9,967 nt of DNA from NCBI GenBank assembly GCA_016872875.1, contig VGYW01000315.1:1-9967 (forward strand). The letters are read 5' to 3'. Below the pieces are notes generated by a model, which searched no databases, had not been told where the DNA came from, and saw nothing but the letters and a program-made list of their open reading frames with translations. Position numbers and translations under genes: made by a program. Shown here piece after piece: positions 6,301-9,967 of this stretch (position 1 is its first letter; each line of letters opens with the position of its first letter). Source of the stretch: Planctomycetota bacterium (GTDB lineage: Bacteria; Planctomycetota; PUPC01; DSUN01).

Positions 6301-9300
6301 CTGGTCGTGCCGCCGGTGACGTTGATCTTGGCGACGTTGAGGTCGGCGTAGGGGCCGATGTTGGTGGTGCCGGCCGTGTTGAGGTTGCTGCCCACGAGAA
6401 CCGTGGTCAGGCCCCCATAGAGGGTCTGGATCTCCGCAGCCGTGAGGACGCGGTTCCAGACCGCCACGTCGTCAATCAGGCCGTTGAACCAGTTGGTGCC
6501 CGGCCCGTCCCAGATGCCGTTGCCGCCGATGTTGAAGTTGAACCCCGAGGTGCTGGCGCCCTGTGCGCCGCCGCCAGAGCCCCTCAGGACACCGTCAATG
6601 TAGATCTGAAGGCCGCCGGGGCCGCCCGTGTAGACGACGTGGTGCCAGTTAGCCCACGGGGCGCCTTCGGGATACGGGGCTCCGATGAACCCGACGGTGT
6701 TCGTCCAGACCGCCATCTGGTTGTCAATGCCGGCCTCGATGAGGTCGTTCTGGCCGTAGAGGCCGATGCGGCCGCCCACCGCGTTGGCCCGCACCCAGCC
6801 AGCCATGGTGAACTGCGCCATGTTATTCAGCAGCGGCACACCGGTGCCCACGGAGCTGCTTGAGCCGTTGAAGCTGAGGGCGGAGCCGTACTTGCCGGCG
6901 ACCCAGGTGGTGTTGTTGAGCGCGCCCAGTGGCCCGCCGCCAACCAGGTTGGCCGTGGTGGCCCCGGCGCCCTCGTCGAAGGGCCAGTAGCTGATGAGCC
7001 CGGGGAAGTTCAGGGGCGTGACGCCGCCGATGACGGTAGTTCCGGCATTCAGCGTGCCGTTGATGGTGAAGGTGCCGTTGGCCATCACGTCGGCGTCGTA
7101 GGCCACGTCGAGCCGGCCGCCCGGCTCGATGAGGACGTGGCCGGCGTTGTCCACGATCAGGCTCTGGGCCGCCTGGGGTCCCATCGCTGGGGTCAGTGTG
7201 GCCACGCGGTTGCCCGTGTCCACCACCGTGTGGGTGGCGGCGGTGGGCACCTGGACCGGCGTCCAGTGCGCCGCGTTGTTCCAGTCGGTGCCCGTGTTGC
7301 TCGTCCAGCGGAGGATGTTGTCCATCATATCGACGTTGAGGACGACCCTGTTGGGAGCACCGGGGACGACGCCGACGGTGGCGGAGTTGATGAGCTGGGC
7401 GTAGGCGTTCTCCTTGAGGACGTTGACGGCGCCGCCGATGGTGATGGAGCCGGTGACGGTTCCGAGGTCGTAGGTGCCGTCGGGGATGACCGTGCCGAGT
7501 GAGACGCCGACGTTGACGTTTCCGACGGTGGTGAGGTTGCCAACCACGTTCACGAGGTCGCCGGTGGTGCCATCGTGCTCCCAGTGGTAGGTGGAGCCTG
7601 CGGCGAGGGTGAGGTTGCCGATGACGTTGAGGGTGCCAGGGCTGGCGCCGACGGAGATGGGGCCTTCGACGATCGCCTGGGTGCCCTGGATGGTGCTGCC
7701 GTTGCCGGCGGTGATGGAGGCGAAGCGTGCGGTGCCGGAGCCGCCGAGGACGAGCTGGCTGTTGTTGCCCAGGACCAGGTCGCCGAACTTGGCTGGGAGG
7801 ACAACGGAGGACCACATGCCGGCCTGGGTGGGGTCGGAGGGGTCCACGATCCGCTCGCCGCCGCTTGGCGGGGTGAAGGCCCACCAGACGTTCTGGCCGC
7901 CGCCGTACTCGCGGGCCATGTAGATCATGTCGTAAGCGGTGCCGGCCGTCAGGCTCACGTTCCCGTTCATGTTCCAGCCGTAGCCGGCGACGCGTTCGCT
8001 GTTCTGGAACACGCTGTCGCGGTTGAGGTCGATGTACATGAGGCCGGCGTCGTCGTTGTTCCAGTGGAAGTTGTAGGTGCCGGTGGTGGGAGGGGTGAGC
8101 GAGCCGCTGAAGGCGGTGATGAACTGCTCGGCGTTGCCGTCGAAGAGACCCGTCCACGCGGTCCAGTTCTGCGTGGAGCCGGTTACCGCCACATTGAGGG
8201 CCGGGTTCTCCGGCATGGTGAGGATGGTGCCCGCTTTGTTGCCGGTGAAGACGCGCACGGCCGACTGCTGGAAGCTCGCGCCGTCGAGGTTCATGGGGGT
8301 CTCGTCGTTCGGCATTACATTGCTCGTGGGCCCCCAGGGCGCCCCGGTGCCCGTGCTGAAGAAGACGGACCCGCGCAGCCTGTTGGGGCTGGAGCCGAAG
8401 GCCGGGGTGTTGAGGGTGAGGGTGGTGCCGCCGGCGACGTTCAGGGTGCCCTTGAAATCAATGTTGACGCCGGCGCCGCCGACATCGAGGAGGAGGCTGC
8501 TCTGGGATGCGAGGGTGGTGCCGGTGGGGACAGTGAAGCTGCCGCCGGCGCCGACGGCGAGGTTCTGCCTCAGCGCGACGGTGCCGGAACCGGTGACATC
8601 GAACCTGGAGGTGTTGATGGTGGCGTCAATGCCGATGGTGTCGCCGGTGCGGGTGACGGTGGGGGCGCCGATGCTGCTGAGGGTCATGGCGCCGGCCGCG
8701 ATTGGGCCGTTGGAGGTCGCGCCGATGGAGGTGAAGCTGGCGGTCTCGCCTGGCCCGGCGTTCAGGGTCAACTGGGTGCCGTCGGCGAGCCTGAGTGCGC
8801 CGAAGCTGTTGCCGATGCTGGCCGAGCCGCTATAGGCGGTGGTGATGCCGTACTTGGCGCCCAGGTAGGCGCCCACGTTGTTGCGATCGCCCGCCGAGAG
8901 CGCCGAGTTGAAGACGACGATTTCCGAGATGTCGCCTAACAGACGCTTCTGGGTCTGGCCGTCATCGTTCATGGCGATTCGGTAGTCGTCGCCCGCGTTG
9001 TAGTTTGCGCCCTGAGCGCCCCGAGTGGTGCCGTTGATGAACATCTCCCAGCCTGAGCCGGAGCTCCGAACCTCGAAGACGTATGAGCCGGAGTTGGGCA
9101 TGGCCGTGTAGTTGTCAATGCGCGAGGTGCGGAACGGGCCGGGGTAGGCCAGCCCGTTGCCGTCCCAGCGCCACCAGGTGTCGTTGTTGCGCGTGGTGAA
9201 GAGGTTGTAGCCGTTGTCGTTGATGGTAGCGACGACGAAGAGCGTGGCGGCGGAGGGGAAGAAGGCGCCGAGGTTGCCGAGCTGGAAGGCGTCGTCGCCG

Positions 9301-9967
9301 TCGAAGCGCACGGCGGGCTTCCCGGCCAGGGCGCTCGCGGCGTAGGCCGGGTCGCTGATGGTGGCCGTGGTGTTGTGGGCGTTGCCGGAGATGTCGAGCC
9401 ACTGGGCGACCGTCTGTCCGTCGCTCAGGCCGGTGATCGCCCCGGCGTTCAGGTGGAGCTCCGGCGCGACCGGCAAGGCCGGGGTGGGGGCGAGGTTGAT
9501 GGTAAGGTTGCCGCTGTCAACGCGGAGCTGGCCGCCGAGCCCGTAGCCGCCCTGGGCATCCACGGTCATGGAGCCCTGGGTGGCCAGGGTGCCGGCTGCG
9601 CCGCCGGTCAGTGCGCCGGTGAGAGCGACGTTTCCGGGCGGCGGGGTTGGGCGGGTGATGAGGGTGGTGGTTCCGCCGGCGACGTTGAGGTTGGCCAGGC
9701 TGACGTTGAGCTGGGTGTCCGGCGTCCCAATCGTCACGTTCGTCTCGTTGATGTTCAGGCTGCCCGCGCCGCTTGGGCCGCTGGGCAGGTTGAAGGTGTG
9801 GGCGTCGTCGGCGTGGAGGGTGATGGTGGTTCCGGCGCCGGGCGCGATGGGGGGCACGATGGTGATGGCGCCGGTGGGCGCGCCCACGCCGCCGATGGAG
9901 CCGGCCGTGATCGTGCCGTTGGCCGTGGAGGTGAAGTTCGTGAAGTACGTCTCGTCGGCGCCGTAGA
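3378..9967 (-). CDS. Giant multi-LamG, PA14-like, PEP-CTERM-tagged surface protein, 5' end outside window
   Basis: The frame is open from the right edge to TGA at 3380-3378, 2195 visible residues; the GTG at 9887 is just an internal valine. Counting from the edge: beta-strand repeats 1-165; a ConA/LamG-like domain about 166-374 (GKPAVRFDGDD, GAKYGITTAY); beta repeats; a PA14-like region about 528-712 (GTYNFHWNNDDAGLMYIDL); a Y-WE…GDLVNVVGNL block near 785-805; a new NILRWTSNTGTDWNNAAHW opening near 882; LamG domains about 990-1185, 1412-1610 and 1755-1961, each with WHHVV/WHHWV, IYIDG or IYVDG and a closing LIDDVAVWNR-type strand; then a final beta block and PEP-CTERM tail. I find only two cysteines. 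By family knowledge, PEP-CTERM proteins are exported and processed by an exosortase, usually in exopolysaccharide-producing cells. Glycan or matrix binding is inferred. No catalytic motif is seen and the natural substrate is unknown. Confidence 0.93.
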   Translation of the reverse strand, partial: YGADETYFTNFTSTANGTITAGSIGGVGAPTGAITIVPPIAPGAGTTITLHADDAHTFNLPSGPSGAGSLNINETNVTIGTPDTQLNVSLANLNVAGGTTTLITRPTPPPGNVALTGALTGGAAGTLATQGSMTVDAQGGYGLGGQLRVDSGNLTINLAPTPALPVAPELHLNAGAITGLSDGQTVAQWLDISGNAHNTTATISDPAYAASALAGKPAVRFDGDDAFQLGNLGAFFPSAATLFVVATINDNGYNLFTTRNNDTWWRWDGNGLAYPGPFRTSRIDNYTAMPNSGSYVFEVRSSGSGWEMFINGTTRGAQGANYNAGDDYRIAMNDDGQTQKRLLGDISEIVVFNSALSAGDRNNVGAYLGAKYGITTAYSGSASIGNSFGALRLADGTQLTLNAGPGETASFTSIGATSNGPIAAGAMTLSSIGAPTVTRTGDTIGIDATINTSRFDVTGSGTVALRQNLAVGAGGSFTVPTGTTLASQSSLLLDVGGAGVNIDFKGTLNVAGGTTLTLNTPAFGSSPNRLRGSVFFSTGTGAPWGPTSNVMPNDETPMNLDGASFQQSAVRVFTGNKAGTILTMPENPALNVAVTGSTQNWTAWTGLFDGNAEQFITAFSGSLTPPTTGTYNFHWNNDDAGLMYIDLNRDSVFQNSERVAGYGWNMNGNVSLTAGTAYDMIYMAREYGGGQNVWWAFTPPSGGERIVDPSDPTQAGMWSSVVLPAKFGDLVLGNNSQLVLGGSGTARFASITAGNGSTIQGTQAIVEGPISVGASPGTLNVIGNLTLAAGSTYHWEHDGTTGDLVNVVGNLTTVGNVNVGVSLGTVIPDGTYDLGTVTGSITIGGAVNVLKENAYAQLINSATVGVVPGAPNRVVLNVDMMDNILRWTSNTGTDWNNAAHWTPVQVPTAATHTVVDTGNRVATLTPAMGPQAAQSLIVDNAGHVLIEPGGRLDVAYDADVMANGTFTINGTLNAGTTVIGGVTPLNFPGLISYWPFDEGAGATTANLVGGGPLGALNNTTWVAGKYGSALSFNGSSSSVGTGVPLLNNMAQFTMAGWVRANAVGGRIGLYGQNDLIEAGIDNQMAVWTNTVGFIGAPYPEGAPWANWHHVVYTGGPGGLQIYIDGVLRGSGGGAQGASTSGFNFNIGGNGIWDGPGTNWFNGLIDDVAVWNRVLTAAEIQTLYGGLTTVLVGSNLNTAGTTNIGPYADLNVAKINVTGGTTSGWPNQPPVLKTGTTLRLAGGNLAGAFNFTNPSTTAGSYALEAESGTSPAWLIGPASSLRKSTAGTVTVGGVVDLNNIRVEAGTLNLMNDANWLAANNVTVTGGNLGISKHSRIGTLDLQGGTTTLARDLTVTTALRGPGALIADGTLTIDASAASVGLSGDFRVTSSVPAISGYVVLNVPAGSIPPIPAGPQAYYSFNNAANPGADDSGGGANGTVSGATWVGAGKVGGAMDFDGVNDYVNAILNVSETAYAAAMWFKADAAGRGIYSVHTSPTSGDCDRHIFLTGGNASVRTWNNETISTSGLSLADGQWHHVVHTFGGTEGGQKIYIDGTLRASGAKANSDYDWQTSITMGFANDGSNNWLDGMLDEVYIYNRALTQTDVTQLYNAGMAAGIPSLGNLRLDPGSQFTLGGAGVARINSIGTTGGPTVSGPVTLSGAANLRGGNQWLTVNGDLNASNFIATGPSGSGITLLNNTLSVASGGSLNVPQGVTLASQGNVLIDVASAGVNFKGALNVASGTLTLNAPAPIPAPGGATTYLGFNESSGSTAADSSGNNRNGTVNNGTWVPGGGVIGGAIRFNDANTYVQVPGFDLANQSFTLSIWVKREGSITDNDFIMGQRAADTTDRYLHFGFRNQGQFTFAFYADDQEYYSSVCGDTANWHHWVGTYDATTRAQRIYVDGQLAQAEQFRGPLQPPSDYEPFTIGSTRYTDNPFGGLLDEPAVYGRVLTPAEIQNLYRAGVSGGFGAARFGDLTMAPGTQLIAAAQPVGFSTASLGNGASLTGDITFDKRVTVAGTASGTAFVLGPAPFGPTNRGSLRIGDGLVYEWSFTSPTDYDRIRVGGVIDPDPAPPDLGIYGDLYFDKSFTLRLFGEGGVILSNNMMEIFYADSIFVGGQPWNASTNPLQYTIDIGNLMDPQHLYLWDLSTANLQVLADGRGWGIYLTGLTALAIPEPSTIALLGLGVLALLRRRRGAR
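3381..3458 (-). other. PEP-CTERM exosortase sorting signal
   Basis: The last 26 residues read AIPEPST, then a hydrophobic segment IALLGLGVLALL, then RRRRGAR and the stop. This is the three-part PEP-CTERM signal: Pro-Glu-Pro motif, membrane span, Arg-rich tail. By family knowledge it directs export and exosortase handling at the inner membrane. It also shows that the 3' end of the gene is intact. Confidence 0.95.
4720..5111 (-). repeat. Internal protein repeat, copy B (between LamG domains 3 and 4)
   Basis: Begins LGNLRLDPGSQFTL, contains INSIGT and GGSLNVPQGVTLASQ, and ends FKGALNVASGTLTLNAPAP. It parallels copy A at 8400-8804 along its full length. A shorter form of the opening motif also follows the PA14-like region (FGDLVLGNNSQLVLGG, about 7740-7795) and LamG domain 4 (FGDLTMAPGTQL, about 4020-4055), so each globular domain in the first and last parts is capped the same way. 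Confidence 0.7.
8400..8804 (-). repeat. Internal protein repeat, copy A (after LamG domain 1)
   Basis: This roughly 135-residue linker begins FGALRLADGTQLTL, contains FTSIGA and GGSFTVPTGTTLASQ, and ends FKGTLNVAGG…TLTLNTPAF. It matches the segment at 4720-5111 in order and wording. It connects the first lectin domain to the PA14-like region. Such beta-strand linkers probably form a rigid stalk. Confidence 0.7.

Noticed and set aside
6823..8157. A 444-codon minus-strand open frame in another phase
   Set aside because: Arg/His/Gln-rich out-of-frame reading of the giant gene, with no recognisable domain.
7575..8939. A 454-codon plus-strand open frame
   Set aside because: Same low-complexity composition and lies wholly opposite the PA14-like and beta-repeat part of the giant gene.

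Overview
The window is high-G+C bacterial DNA, by eye about two thirds G+C. It holds parts of two very large minus-strand genes for secreted, surface-type proteins, separated by an 893-bp non-coding gap rich in inverted repeats. The clearest taxonomic hint is the C-terminus of the larger protein: a PEP-CTERM sorting signal (PEPSTIALLGLGVLALL followed by RRRR). Behind it lie long Gly/Thr/Asn-rich beta-strand repeats with LamG-type lectin domains and a PA14-like domain. I know this combination best from Planctomycetota and Verrucomicrobia, so a planctomycete-like organism is the likeliest source. No rRNA, tRNA or housekeeping gene is present to confirm that.

Layout in the direction of transcription (right to left). 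From the right edge down to 3378 is one uninterrupted reading frame of 2195 visible residues. Its start lies beyond the window. It contains four LamG/concanavalin-A-like domains, one PA14-like domain, beta-strand repeat linkers and a C-terminal PEP-CTERM tag. From 3377 to 2485 there is no credible gene. This gap holds a strong hairpin just past the stop codon, a family of 12-bp repeats (CCTCAACAATGG) in alternating orientation, a nested hairpin, a perfect 10-bp inverted repeat, and a near-perfect sigma-54 (RpoN) promoter about 70 bp before the next gene. From 2484 to the left edge is a second secreted protein of 828 visible residues. It has a signal peptide, a ConA/LamG-like domain, beta-strand repeats and a PA14-like domain, and its C-terminus is outside the window.

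The two proteins use the same parts list and probably do related jobs. Both look like exported, modular, glycan-binding proteins that would be displayed on or released from the cell surface, the first of them after exosortase processing. The sigma-54 promoter is the most informative regulatory signal, because PEP-CTERM/exosortase systems are known to be linked to the PrsK/PrsR two-component pair, whose regulator is sigma-54 dependent. Everything on the plus strand looks like high-G+C shadow of these two minus-strand genes.
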